From a bacterium (GTDB taxonomy: Bacteria; Oederibacteriota; JAJYGY01), in the NCBI GenBank assembly GCA_021790555.1, contig JAJYGY010000324.1:1-9850 (forward strand): a stretch of 9,850 nt of DNA. Reading direction: 5' to 3'. Shown piece by piece: positions 1 through 7,224 of the stretch. The notes under the pieces are model-generated. The model saw nothing but the letters and a program-made list of their open reading frames with translations. It was not told the origin of the DNA and did not search any database. The position numbers and the translations under genes were made by a program. The number at the start of each line of letters is the position of its first letter. Positions within the stretch are counted from its first letter, which is position 1.

Positions 1-1094
1 TCCGATCTGGCGCCGGCGGCCGTGGCGTCCGCCAGGGCCTGGGCCACGGCGAAGGTGCCCTTGGCCGAGGCCTCGATCTCAAACACGCCCATGGGCCCGT
101 TCCACAGCACCGTCCTGGCCGAGCGGATCACCTGGCAGAAGGAATCCACCGTCCTGGGCCCGATGTCGACGCCCTCCCAGTCCTTGGGGATGGCCCCGGC
201 CTCCACCACCTTGGTGGCGCCGATGGCCCTGCCCTTGAAGTCGAGCTTGTCGGTGATGAGCGAATCCAGGGGCAGCATCAGCTTGTCACCGGCCTTGGCC
301 AGGATCTCCCGGGCCAGGTCCAGCTTGTCGTCCTCGCAAAGGCTCAGGCCGATCTCCCGGCCCTGGGCCTTGGCGAAGGTGAAGCTCATGCCCCCCCCGA
401 TGATCAGCTTGTCCACCTTGGGCAGCAGGTGCGTGATGACCTGGATCTTGTCCGAGACCTTGGCCCCGCCCAGGATCGCCACGAAGGGCCGTTTGGGGGC
501 CTCCACGGCGGAACCCAGGAAATCCAGCTCCTTTTTCATCAGGTAGCCGCAGGCGCGCTGCTTCAGCTGCACCCCGGTCATGGAACTGTGGTCGCGGTGG
601 GCCGTGCCGAAGGCGTCGTTGACGTACACGTCGCCCAGCTTCGTCAGGCTGGCGCGGAAAGCGGCCACCTTGTCCTTCTCGGCGGCCAGCTTGCTCCCGT
701 CCTCCAGCTTGACCTTGCCCTCCTCCTCTATATGGAAACGCAGGTTCTCCAGCAGCACCACCGCGCCCGGTTCAAGATGGGCGCAGGCGGCCTCCACCTC
801 GGGACCCACGCAGTCCTTCAAAAAGAGGACGTCGCGCCCCAGCAGTTCCTTCAGCCTCAGCGCCACCGGGGCCAGGCTGAACTCCGGCCTGGCCTTGCCG
901 TCCGGCCGGCCCAGGTGGCTCATCAGCACCACGGCCGCGCCCTGGTCCAGCAGGTACTGGATGGTGGGCAGGGCCGCGGTGATGCGCTTGTCGTCCTCCA
1001 CCTTGCCGTCCTTCACCGGCACGTTGAAGTCGGCGCGCACCAGCGCGCGCTTGCCCTTCAGGTCCTTCAGGTCTTCCACGAAAAGCTTCGCCAT
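1..1094 (-). CDS. pgk: Phosphoglycerate kinase, C-terminus cut by window edge
   Basis: Phosphoglycerate kinase catalyses the ATP-forming transfer from 1,3-bisphosphoglycerate to ADP in the cytoplasm. My translation from the ATG at 1094 reads MAKLFVEDLKDLKGK and stays open to the left edge, giving 364 residues of a family usually near 390-400, so the last ~30 residues and the stop lie outside. Visible signatures are the N-terminal substrate motif DFNVPV (residues 22-27), SHLGRP (59-64), the LENLRFH region, YVNDAFGTAHRDHSS, GGAKVSDKI, IGGGMSFTF, and NGPMGVFE near the end. A GGGAGG ribosome binding site (1104-1099) sits 4 nt before the start. The gene follows gap by 29 nt with no terminator between, so the two are almost certainly co-transcribed. 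Identity is secure; only the C-terminus is unseen. Confidence 0.97.
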   Translation of the reverse strand, partial: MAKLFVEDLKDLKGKRALVRADFNVPVKDGKVEDDKRITAALPTIQYLLDQGAAVVLMSHLGRPDGKARPEFSLAPVALRLKELLGRDVLFLKDCVGPEVEAACAHLEPGAVVLLENLRFHIEEEGKVKLEDGSKLAAEKDKVAAFRASLTKLGDVYVNDAFGTAHRDHSSMTGVQLKQRACGYLMKKELDFLGSAVEAPKRPFVAILGGAKVSDKIQVITHLLPKVDKLIIGGGMSFTFAKAQGREIGLSLCEDDKLDLAREILAKAGDKLMLPLDSLITDKLDFKGRAIGATKVVEAGAIPKDWEGVDIGPRTVDSFCQVIRSARTVLWNGPMGVFEIEASAKGTFAVAQALADATAAGARS

Positions 1095-1123
1095 GGAACC
1101 TCCCGATCTCTGGACGCGGCCGG

Positions 1124-2167
1124 CTACTTCTTGGAGGTGACGTACTTCAGCAGGTCGACCACGCGGTTGGAATAGCCCCACTCGTTGTCGTACCAGGACA
1201 CCAGCTTGAAGAAGCCCTTGTTCAGCTCGATGCAGGCGCCGGCGTCGAAGATGGAGGAACGCTTGTCGTGGATGAAGTCCGACGAGACCACCTCGTCCTC
1301 GGTGTAGCCCAGGATGCCCTTCAGGTAGGTCTCGGAGGCCTTCTTCATCAGCGACTTGATGTCGGCCAGGGAGGTCTCCTTGACCGACTTGAAGGTCAGG
1401 TCCACCACCGAGACGGTGGGCGTGGGCACGCGGAAGGACATGCCCGTCAGCTTGCCCTTGACCTCCGGCAGCACCAGGCCCACGGCCTTGGCCGCGCCGG
1501 TGGAGCTGGGGATGATGTTGATGGCGGCGGAGCGCCCGCCCTTCCAGTCCTTCCTGGAGGGGCCGTCCACGGTCTTCTGCGTGGCCGTGTAGCTGTGGAT
1601 GGTCGTCATCAGGCCCTCGGCCAGGCCGATGCCCTCCTTCATGATGACGTGGACCACCGGGGCCAGGCAGTTGGTGGTGCACGAGGCGTTGGAAATGACG
1701 TGGTGTTTGGCCGGGTCGTATTTCTCCTCGTTGACGCCCATCACCACGGTGATGTCCTCGTTCTTGGCCGGGGCCGAGATGATGACCTTCCTGGCGCCAG
1801 CGGCCAGGTGTCCCTTGGCCTTCTCGGCGTCGGTGAACAGGCCCGTGCACTCCAGCACGATCTCCACGCCCAGGTCCTTCCAGGGCAGCCCGTCCGGGGT
1901 CTTGGCCGAAACCACCTTCAGGTCCTTGCCGTCCACGACCAGGATGTCCGGATCCTTGTCCGGGGCCGACTTTTTGAAGTCCACGCTGCCCTTGAAGGCG
2001 CCCTGGGTGGAATCGTACTTCAGCAGGTAGGCCAGGTTGTCGGCCGGCACGATGTCGCCCACCGCCACGACTTCGAAGTCCTTGCCGAACAGGCCCTGTT
2101 CGTGCAGGGCCCGGAACACCAGCCTGCCGATGCGCCCGAATCCATTGATGGCAACTTTGATGGCCAT
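1124..2167 (-). CDS. gap: Glyceraldehyde-3-phosphate dehydrogenase, type I
   Basis: This enzyme oxidises glyceraldehyde-3-phosphate with NAD+ and phosphate to 1,3-bisphosphoglycerate, the substrate of the downstream pgk product. The 347-residue protein has the Rossmann motif NGFGRIGR (8-15), an acidic residue D38 where NAD-specific enzymes carry their ribose-binding Asp, the active-site block SNASCTTNC with catalytic Cys163, the catalytic His191 in TTIHSYTATQ, and the C-terminal YDNEWGYSNRVVDLL. Length is normal. I start at the ATG at 2167 rather than the in-frame ATG at 2179, because the latter is part of the ribosome binding site and MAIKVAING is the family's usual N-terminus. NAD rather than NADP use is inferred from D38. 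Stop is TAG at 1126-1124. Confidence 0.97.
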   Translation of the reverse strand: MAIKVAINGFGRIGRLVFRALHEQGLFGKDFEVVAVGDIVPADNLAYLLKYDSTQGAFKGSVDFKKSAPDKDPDILVVDGKDLKVVSAKTPDGLPWKDLGVEIVLECTGLFTDAEKAKGHLAAGARKVIISAPAKNEDITVVMGVNEEKYDPAKHHVISNASCTTNCLAPVVHVIMKEGIGLAEGLMTTIHSYTATQKTVDGPSRKDWKGGRSAAINIIPSSTGAAKAVGLVLPEVKGKLTGMSFRVPTPTVSVVDLTFKSVKETSLADIKSLMKKASETYLKGILGYTEDEVVSSDFIHDKRSSIFDAGACIELNKGFFKLVSWYDNEWGYSNRVVDLLKYVTSKK

Positions 2168-2172
2168 GAAAG

Positions 2173-2177
2173 CCTCC
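2173..2177 (-). promoter_or_regulatory. Ribosome binding site deciding the gap start
   Basis: GGAGG lies 5 nt before the ATG at 2167. It overlaps the upstream in-frame ATG at 2179, which therefore cannot be the real start. Confidence 0.85.
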
Positions 2178-2249
2178 ATAAATTAAGGAAATGTTGAGGT
2201 GATGGGAAAAACATCAAAACCAGGGCCTTTACCGCCTCACAAACAAGCC

Positions 2250-2264
2250 GTGATATTGTCACAA
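2250..2264 (-). promoter_or_regulatory. Dyad TTGTGACAATATCAC, possible redox-type operator before gap
   Basis: The minus strand reads TTGTGACAATATCAC, containing the inverted repeat GTGA-N5-TCAC. The left half matches the TTGTGA half-site known for Rex repressors, which often control gap genes. The canonical Rex site has six bases between TTGTGA and TCACAA; here there are five and the distal AA is missing. A second TTTGTGA half-site follows at about 2238-2244. The dyad covers the candidate -10 element, a typical repressor position. What is seen is the symmetry; Rex binding is a guess. Confidence 0.3.
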
Positions 2265-2281
2265 GCCCAGGAGGAAGTCAA
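2253..2281 (-). promoter_or_regulatory. Candidate sigma70-type promoter for gap-pgk
   Basis: TTGACT (2281-2276) overlaps the gpmI stop codon and is followed after exactly 17 nt by CAATAT (2258-2253). The -35 matches 5 of 6. The -10 matches only 3 of 6 but keeps the important second A and last T. Transcription would begin near 2246 and give an ~80-nt leader before gap. No terminator is visible between gpmI and this site, so read-through from gpmI is also possible. Confidence 0.45.
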
Positions 2282-3834
2282 GCCGGGCCTCCCTGGGACG
2301 GCCGCCCGGCGATCAGCGACTGTCCCGTCATTTCCGGGGGTTGCGCAATGCCCAGCACGTCCAGCAGCGTGGGGGCCACGTCGGCCAGGGTCCCGTCCCC
2401 CCTCAGGTTCCAGCCCCCACCCAGGCCCAGCAGGGTGAAAGGGACGGGATGGGTGGTGTGGGCCGTGTAGGGGCAGCGCCCCGCGTAGTCCCACATCTGC
2501 TCGCTGTTCCCGTGGTCCGCGGTGATGAGCGCCACGCCCCCGGCCTTCAGGACGGCCTCCACCACCCTGCCCACGGCCTGGTCCACGGCCTGCAGGGCCT
2601 TCACCGCCGCCTCGTACACGCCGGTGTGCCCCACCATGTCCGAATTGGCGAAATTCATGATGACGACGTCGTAGGCCCCGCTTTCGATGCGTTTCACGGC
2701 CTCCTGGGCGACCTCCGGCGCGGACATCTCGGGTTTCAGGTCGTAGGTGGCCACCTTGGGACTGGGGATCAGGACCCTCTCCTCGCCGGGAAAGGCCTTC
2801 TCGTCGCCTCCGTTGAAGAAGAAGGTGACGTGGGCGTATTTCTCGGTCTCCGCCAGGCGCAGCTGCTTCAGGCCCCGCCCGGCCAGCACCTCGCCCAGGA
2901 TGTTCTTGAAGGACTGGGGCGGGAAGGCCACCGGCGCCGGGATGGATTCGTCATACTGGGTCATGCAGACGAAGGCCGCCTTGGGGAAGGCCGCCCTCGG
3001 GAACCCGTCGAAGCCGGCGTCCACGAAGGCCCGGCTGATCTGGCGCGCCCGGTCGGCCCGGAAGTTGAAAAAGACCACCGAATCCCCGTCGGCCACCCGG
3101 GAGGACCCCACCACCGTGGGGACCACGAACTCGTCGTTGACCCCGGCCTCGTAGGACTTGCGCATGGCCTCCTCGCCGGTCGCGGCCTGGGGTCCCTCCC
3201 CCAGCACCATGGCCTTCCAGGCCTTTTCCACCCTTTCCCAGCGCTTGTCCCGGTCCATGGCGTAGTACCTGCCCGACACCGTGGCCAGGCGCCCCAGGCC
3301 CCGGGCCAGCACCCCCTCCAGGCGCCGGACATACTCCAGGCCGCTCTGGGGCGGGGTGTCGCGGCCGTCCATGAAGGCGTGGACCAGCACCCTTTCCGCC
3401 GGCACCCCTTCGCGCCGGGCCAGTTCCAGCAGCCCTTCCAGGTGTTCCTGGTGGCTGTGCACCCCCCCGTCCGAGAGCAGCCCCATGAGGTGAAGCCGCC
3501 CGCCGGACTTCAGGGCCCTCCGGCAGGCCTCGACCAGGACCGGGTTTGAAAAGAACGATCCGTCCTGGATGGCCTTGCTGATGCGGGTGAATTCCTGGTA
3601 CACCATCCTTCCGGCGCCCAGGTTCAGGTGCCCCACCTCGGAATTTCCCATCTGACCGGCCGGAAGCCCCACGGACGCGCCCGAGGCGGAAAGCAGGCAG
3701 GCCGGGGACTGGCCGAAATATTCCCGCAGGCGCGGGGTCTCGGCGGCCAGCACCGCGTTTCCCTCGGAGCGGGGATTGCATCCGTACCCGTCCAGGATGA
3801 TGAGGACGGCCGGTTTGGGTCTTGCGCTTGCCAT
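2278..3834 (-). CDS. gpmI: 2,3-bisphosphoglycerate-independent phosphoglycerate mutase
   Basis: This cofactor-independent, metal-dependent mutase of the alkaline phosphatase superfamily interconverts 3- and 2-phosphoglycerate. The 518-residue product is of usual length. Signatures in order: metal-binding Asp15 in VLIILDGYG, the phosphoserine block GQMGNSEVGHLNLGAG with nucleophile Ser65, HAFMDGRDTPP, SGRYYAMDRDKRWER, FNFRADRARQ, EKYAHVTFFFNGG, NFANSDMVGHTG, ITADHGNSEQMWD and the metal-binding AHTTHPVPF. I chose the ATG at 3834 (MASARPKPAVLIILDG) because GGAGG lies 5 nt upstream; the in-frame ATG at 3897 falls at a stem-loop and adds 21 residues foreign to the family. It sits between dksA and gap, a glycolytic gene next to gap-pgk. 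No promoter of its own is obvious; a hairpin stands just before its ribosome binding site. Confidence 0.96.
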   Translation of the reverse strand: MASARPKPAVLIILDGYGCNPRSEGNAVLAAETPRLREYFGQSPACLLSASGASVGLPAGQMGNSEVGHLNLGAGRMVYQEFTRISKAIQDGSFFSNPVLVEACRRALKSGGRLHLMGLLSDGGVHSHQEHLEGLLELARREGVPAERVLVHAFMDGRDTPPQSGLEYVRRLEGVLARGLGRLATVSGRYYAMDRDKRWERVEKAWKAMVLGEGPQAATGEEAMRKSYEAGVNDEFVVPTVVGSSRVADGDSVVFFNFRADRARQISRAFVDAGFDGFPRAAFPKAAFVCMTQYDESIPAPVAFPPQSFKNILGEVLAGRGLKQLRLAETEKYAHVTFFFNGGDEKAFPGEERVLIPSPKVATYDLKPEMSAPEVAQEAVKRIESGAYDVVIMNFANSDMVGHTGVYEAAVKALQAVDQAVGRVVEAVLKAGGVALITADHGNSEQMWDYAGRCPYTAHTTHPVPFTLLGLGGGWNLRGDGTLADVAPTLLDVLGIAQPPEMTGQSLIAGRPSQGGPA

Positions 3835-3839
3835 GGATT

Positions 3840-3844
3840 CCTCC
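3840..3844 (-). promoter_or_regulatory. Ribosome binding site deciding the gpmI start
   Basis: GGAGG lies 5 nt before the ATG at 3834 and rules against the upstream in-frame ATG at 3897. Only 15 nt separate it from the foot of the 3860-3890 hairpin. Confidence 0.85.
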
Positions 3845-3859
3845 GGGAAAGGCCCATAA

Positions 3860-3890
3860 TAAACAAGGCGGCCTCCAGCCGCCTTGTTTA
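3860..3890 (-). terminator. 13-bp perfect stem-loop between dksA and gpmI
   Basis: On the minus strand, TAAACAAGGCGGC, a 5-nt loop (TGGAG) and GCCGCCTTGTTTA form a perfect 13-bp stem. The GC core is followed by the T-rich run TTGTTTATTAT, partly inside the stem, as in many intrinsic terminators. It starts 34 nt after the dksA stop and ends 15 nt before the gpmI ribosome binding site. It could terminate the acidic gene-dksA transcript, attenuate read-through into gpmI, or protect a processed gpmI 5' end. The stem is certain; efficient termination is likely but the T tract is interrupted. Confidence 0.7.
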
Positions 3891-3924
3891 AGATCAAAGA
3901 TTTTGGCGTTTGACGGGACGGGGT

Positions 3925-4284
3925 CTAGGCTTGCTGGCGCTCTTCCTTGGCTTTGCATTCCACGCACAGCATGGCGAAAGGCAGGGCTTTCAGGCGGTTG
4001 GGGTTGATGGGTTTCTCGCAGGCCTCGCAGATTCCGTAGTCGCCCTTGTCGATCCGGGTGAGGGCCTTTTCGACCTCGGTGAGCCGGGTGCGCTCGGCCT
4101 CGGAAAGGCCGAAAGCGAGTTCACGGTCGTAGGAATCCGAGGCCTGGTCCGCCAGGTCGCGGACCTCCTCCATTTCACCCTCCTTGCCGTTCGTCTCGTT
4201 GGTGATGACGCCCTTCAAAAGATCGCGCTTCATCTGCAACAGGGTTTGCTTGTAGACCCCCATATCCCGCTTCTTAAGGCTCAT
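3925..4284 (-). CDS. DksA/TraR-type zinc-finger transcription regulator
   Basis: DksA-family proteins insert a coiled coil into the secondary channel of RNA polymerase and, often with ppGpp, shift promoter choice with growth rate. The 119-residue protein has a helical N-terminal half and the acidic tip motif DLADQA (residues 43-48), which fits the DxxDxA signature of true DksA. A C-terminal four-cysteine zinc finger has CEAC at 86-89 and CVEC at 107-110. It is shorter than E. coli DksA (151 aa), as in many non-enteric DksA/TraR C4-type proteins. The start at 4284 has AGAGGA 7 nt upstream; Met8 (4263) is a weaker alternative. It lies 36 nt after the acidic-protein gene and shares its promoter. 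Family is secure; whether it is the cell's main ppGpp-linked DksA is unknown. Confidence 0.92.
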   Translation of the reverse strand: MSLKKRDMGVYKQTLLQMKRDLLKGVITNETNGKEGEMEEVRDLADQASDSYDRELAFGLSEAERTRLTEVEKALTRIDKGDYGICEACEKPINPNRLKALPFAMLCVECKAKEERQQA

Positions 4285-4320
4285 GGATTCGTCCTCTCCG
4301 GTCAGGCGGATGTTCGGGCG

Positions 4321-4593
4321 TCATTCGTCCTCGTCTTCGCCCTCGTCTTCCTCGTCCCAAAGGTCCTGCTCGTCCTCGTCCAATTCCCCGTCTTCTTCTT
4401 CCTCCAGGAGGTCGTCGTCCTCGAAGTCCTCCTCGTCCTCGGCGTCCACATCCTCTTCATCCAGGGCGTCCGGGTCCACGTCCTCGTCGTCCTCGTGGTA
4501 GCCCAGTTCCCCCAGGTCTTCGTCCTCCTGGTCGTCCTTCTCCAGCTCCACGTCCTCGTCGTCGTCGTAGGTAGATTTTCGTCTTTTGACCAT
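4321..4593 (-). CDS. Small extremely acidic protein of unknown function
   Basis: I do not recognise a named family. From the ATG at 4593 the protein has 90 residues. A short basic N-terminus (MVKRRKSTY) is followed by an almost unbroken acidic tail; 56 of 90 residues are Asp or Glu, and only a few hydrophobic or aromatic residues (Leu, Tyr, Phe, Trp) interrupt it. It is probably disordered and cytoplasmic. Extreme acidity recalls tails of histone chaperones, nucleic-acid mimics and the RNA polymerase delta subunit, but that is analogy only. A TTG at 4620 in the same frame would add nine residues; neither start has a clear ribosome binding site. A small hairpin GGCCC-TTT-GGGCC (4626-4614) lies just upstream. 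A strong promoter at 4709-4681 precedes it and dksA follows at 36 nt, supporting a real gene. Confidence 0.72.
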   Translation of the reverse strand: MVKRRKSTYDDDEDVELEKDDQEDEDLGELGYHEDDEDVDPDALDEEDVDAEDEEDFEDDDLLEEEEDGELDEDEQDLWDEEDEGEDEDE

Positions 4594-4680
4594 GGCTTGC
4601 TTTTCGAGCGAACGGCCCAAAGGGCCACTTCATCCGGCTTTCGGGACCGGAATCGGGCCCGGAAAATTTTGAGTGGCAAG

Positions 4681-4709
4681 TTTATAGACGATTATGGGAC
4701 GGGTGTCAA
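4681..4709 (-). promoter_or_regulatory. Near-consensus sigma70-type promoter for acidic gene-dksA
   Basis: TTGACA (4709-4704) and TATAAA (4686-4681) are separated by exactly 17 nt. This matches 6/6 at -35 and 5/6 at -10. The -35 lies within the last codons of speA. The predicted start is the A at 4674, about 80 nt before the acidic gene ATG. It gives the acidic gene, dksA and perhaps gpmI expression independent of the polyamine genes. Confidence 0.8.
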
Positions 4710-6263
4710 CTCCCCAGCGCCCTTGACGAAATTCACCAGCCTGTCCAGGTCCGCCTCCCTGCGCACCTTGTCGAGCTGGCTTTCGTCGACCACCTTGATG
4801 GTGCGCAGGGTAGGGTCGTCCTGCCCGTTGATGCGGGCGCCCACCGCGTGCATCTCGCGGAGGTAGTCGACCATCTCGCGGGTCACCTTCTCGCCCGGAA
4901 CGATGATCGGGATGCCGGGGGGGTAGGGCGAGGAGATCTCGGCCGAGATCCGCCCCACCGCGTCCTTGAAGGGCACCTTGAGCACGGGGGAGAAGACCGC
5001 CTGGCGCGGGGTCATCACCGCCTCGGGGATGAAACTGGGGAGGCGCACCCGCCGCTTGGCCGCCAGGGGCTGGTGGGTGGCGTGCCGGTCCACGATGCTC
5101 TGCAGGCCCGACACCAGCTTGCGGATCTCCCGCTCGGTGTTCCCGATGGAGATCAGCACCAGCACCGAGAAGAGGTCGGAATATTCCACCTGGATCTTGA
5201 ATTCCTTGTTGAGCAGGTGGGCCACCTCGTATCCGGTCAGCCCGGTGTCCGCCACGGCGATGGTCAGCTTGGTCTCGTCCAGGTCGAAGACCCCCGGCGC
5301 CCCCACCGATTCCCTTCCGAAACAGGACACCCCCCTGATCTTGTTCACCTCCTGGCGGCACATGCGGGCGAGTTCCAGCGTCTGGGTGAGGAGCTGGCGC
5401 CCCTGGGTGGCCATCTGCATGCGCGCCACGTCCAGCGAGCACATCAGGATGTAGGAAGGGGAGGTCGTGGTCAGGAGCTGCAGCACCCGCTTGAGGCGGG
5501 CCAGGTCGATGTTCTTCTTCTTGGCGTGCAGGATGGAGGCCTGGGTCATGCCCGAGACGATCTTGTGCATGCTTTCGACGCAGAGGTCGGCGTGGGCCTC
5601 CATGGCCGAGACGGGAAGGTCCTCCTGGAACTTCAGGTGGGGTCCGTGGGCCTCGTCCACCAGCAGGAGCTTTTTTTCGGCGTGGACGATCCTCCCCAGC
5701 TCCTCGATGTCCGTGGCGATCCCGTTGTAGGTGGGATGGGTCACCAGCACGGCCCGGGCGGTGGGGTGCTTGGCAAGGGCCTTCTTGATCTGGTCGGCCG
5801 AGACGTTGGAGAAAATGGCCAGGTCCTGGTTGATCTCGGGCTGCACGAACACCGGCTCGCAGCCCGCCAGGATGATGCCCGAAAGCACCGACTTGTGGCA
5901 GTTGCGCGGCACGATGATCTTGTCCCCGGGGTAGCAGGTGGACAGGATCATGGCGTGGTTGCCCCCGCTGGTGCCGTTGACCAGGAAGAAGGAGGCGTCG
6001 GCGTCGTAGGCGCGGGCCGCCAGGGCCTGGGCGTCCCGGATGACGCCCTTGGGGTCGTGCAGGGAGTCGATCTCCTCCAGCAGGGTCAGGTCCATGTCGA
6101 AGATGTGTTCCCCGGCGAACTTGCGGAAGGACTCCGGCATGGCCGAGCCGTGCTTGTGCCCCGGCGTGTGGAAGGAGATGCGGCGGTCACGGGCGTAGGC
6201 GACCACCGCGTCGAAAAGCGGGGTGTTTTCCTGGGACAAAAGGGGTCGGGGAGAGGGGTCCAC
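4692..6263 (-). CDS. speA: Orn/Lys/Arg decarboxylase family, probable arginine decarboxylase
   Basis: A PLP-dependent fold-type-I decarboxylase of the Bacillus SpeA type. The likely reaction is arginine to agmatine plus CO2; ornithine or lysine as substrate cannot be excluded from sequence alone. The 523-residue protein shows the N-terminal ISFHTPGHKHG motif (29-39), the phosphate-binding VNGTSGGNH (95-103), LVDEAHGPHL with cofactor-contacting Asp203 and His206, and the PLP lysine Lys234 in ESMHKIVSGMTQ. The C-terminal domain contains SPYPPGIPIIVPGE. It lacks the long N-terminal wing domain of E. coli inducible decarboxylases. The start is GTG at 6263 with no visible Shine-Dalgarno sequence; TTG at codon 9 is possible. 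It follows speE by 27 nt, so co-transcription is likely. Its 3' end carries the promoter for the next unit. Confidence 0.88.
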   Translation of the reverse strand: MDPSPRPLLSQENTPLFDAVVAYARDRRISFHTPGHKHGSAMPESFRKFAGEHIFDMDLTLLEEIDSLHDPKGVIRDAQALAARAYDADASFFLVNGTSGGNHAMILSTCYPGDKIIVPRNCHKSVLSGIILAGCEPVFVQPEINQDLAIFSNVSADQIKKALAKHPTARAVLVTHPTYNGIATDIEELGRIVHAEKKLLLVDEAHGPHLKFQEDLPVSAMEAHADLCVESMHKIVSGMTQASILHAKKKNIDLARLKRVLQLLTTTSPSYILMCSLDVARMQMATQGRQLLTQTLELARMCRQEVNKIRGVSCFGRESVGAPGVFDLDETKLTIAVADTGLTGYEVAHLLNKEFKIQVEYSDLFSVLVLISIGNTEREIRKLVSGLQSIVDRHATHQPLAAKRRVRLPSFIPEAVMTPRQAVFSPVLKVPFKDAVGRISAEISSPYPPGIPIIVPGEKVTREMVDYLREMHAVGARINGQDDPTLRTIKVVDESQLDKVRREADLDRLVNFVKGAGELTPVP

Positions 6264-6290
6264 GGGGCACCAAACAGGAGGCCGGCGCGC

Positions 6291-7208
6291 TCAGGCCGGG
6301 GTGAAGAATGGACGCTTGTCCTCGATGATTCCCACGTTCTTCTCGATGGCCTCGCGCAGGTGCTTGGAAATCTGGAAAAGCCCGGCGTGGGTCTGCCCGT
6401 CGTAGCTGCGCAAGGGGGACGAAATGCGGGCGGCGATGCGGGAATCCACCTCCGCGGGGCTGAGCTTCCAGGGGTCGTGCTTCTTGCTGGCCAGGCAGAA
6501 ACCCCAGGGCAGCGTGAAGGAAGGGATGGAGGTCTCCATCACCCGGACCACCGGGAAGCTGGTCTTGAGGGTGTGGTAGACCGAGGCCAGGCAGCCGATG
6601 TCGTTGAGGTGGGTCGTGCCGGCCTGCAGGGCCACCACCCCCTCCGGGCTGAGGCGCTTGTAGACGATCTGGTAGAACTCCTTGGTGAAGAGGAGGTAGG
6701 CCGGGCCGTCCTCCACCGGTTCGGAGATGTCGACCAGGATGCAGTCGAAAGTCTGCTCGTTCTCCTCAAGGTACTTGCGGCCGTCCATGGACAGCACCGT
6801 GGAGCGCTTGTCCTCGAAGGAACCCTGGTGCCATTCGGGCAGCATCTTCTTCGACACCTCGATGACGCGCTGGTCGATGTCGACCATCACCACGCGCTTG
6901 ACCGTGTCGTGCTTCAGGGTTTCACGCAGCGTGGCGCCCTCGCCCCCGCCGATGATCAGCACGTTCCTGGGGTTGGGGTGCAGCAGCAGGGCCGGGTGGA
7001 CCAGGGCGTCGTGGTACACGAACTCGTCCGAGGCGGCCGACTGCACCTTGCCGTCCAGGAAAAGCACCTTGCCGAAATCGTAGGTGATCACCAGCTCCAT
7101 GTGCTGGAAGGGGGTCACTTCCGAATAGAGCCACTTCTCGATGCCGTGCATCACGGCGCTGTGGGTGGAGAAATATTCCGTGTACCAGCGCTTCTTGCGT
7201 CCCGCCAT
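6291..7208 (-). CDS. speE: Polyamine aminopropyltransferase (spermidine synthase family)
   Basis: Transfers an aminopropyl group from decarboxylated S-adenosylmethionine (made by SpeD) to an amine acceptor. The 305-residue protein has the family layout: a small N-terminal beta domain, then a Rossmann methyltransferase-like fold with GGGEGATLRE (87-96) for cofactor binding, VDID (109-112), MDGRKYL, and the active-site segment DISEP with predicted general base Asp160. Familiar enzymes read DSSDP, DSTDP or DLTDP here; the second acidic position is Glu163 instead of Asp. KVQSAASDEFVYHDALVHP and MLPEWHQGSF closely resemble the Thermus thermophilus enzyme as I recall it, which uses agmatine. Acceptor specificity (agmatine or putrescine) is therefore open. 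ATG at 7208 has AGGTGA 4 nt upstream. A strong terminator and a GC-rich hairpin separate it from speD, and no speE promoter is evident. Confidence 0.93.
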   Translation of the reverse strand: MAGRKKRWYTEYFSTHSAVMHGIEKWLYSEVTPFQHMELVITYDFGKVLFLDGKVQSAASDEFVYHDALVHPALLLHPNPRNVLIIGGGEGATLRETLKHDTVKRVVMVDIDQRVIEVSKKMLPEWHQGSFEDKRSTVLSMDGRKYLEENEQTFDCILVDISEPVEDGPAYLLFTKEFYQIVYKRLSPEGVVALQAGTTHLNDIGCLASVYHTLKTSFPVVRVMETSIPSFTLPWGFCLASKKHDPWKLSPAEVDSRIAARISSPLRSYDGQTHAGLFQISKHLREAIEKNVGIIEDKRPFFTPA

Positions 7209-7224
7209 TCGGTCACCTGGGATG

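Noticed and set aside
2250..2264. CRP-type operator before gap
   Set aside because: CRP sites are TGTGA-N6-TCACA; here the spacing is 5 and the right half is incomplete.
1268..3549. Long plus-strand open frames opposite gap and gpmI
   Set aside because: They are antisense shadows of well-identified genes, caused by the same codon bias.
3835..3897. N-terminal extension of GpmI from ATG 3897
   Set aside because: It reads through a stem-loop, and a clear ribosome binding site supports ATG 3834.
4283..4501. Ser-rich plus-strand frame and Thr/Arg-rich minus-strand frame (4302-4679)
   Set aside because: Both are other-frame readings of the repeated GAC/GAG codons of the acidic protein. The acidic frame has the sensible basic start and a promoter in front.
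4321..4560. Apparent simple tandem repeat (TCCTCGTC-like units)
   Set aside because: The units are irregular and codon-phased. They reflect Asp/Glu codons rather than a microsatellite or CRISPR array.
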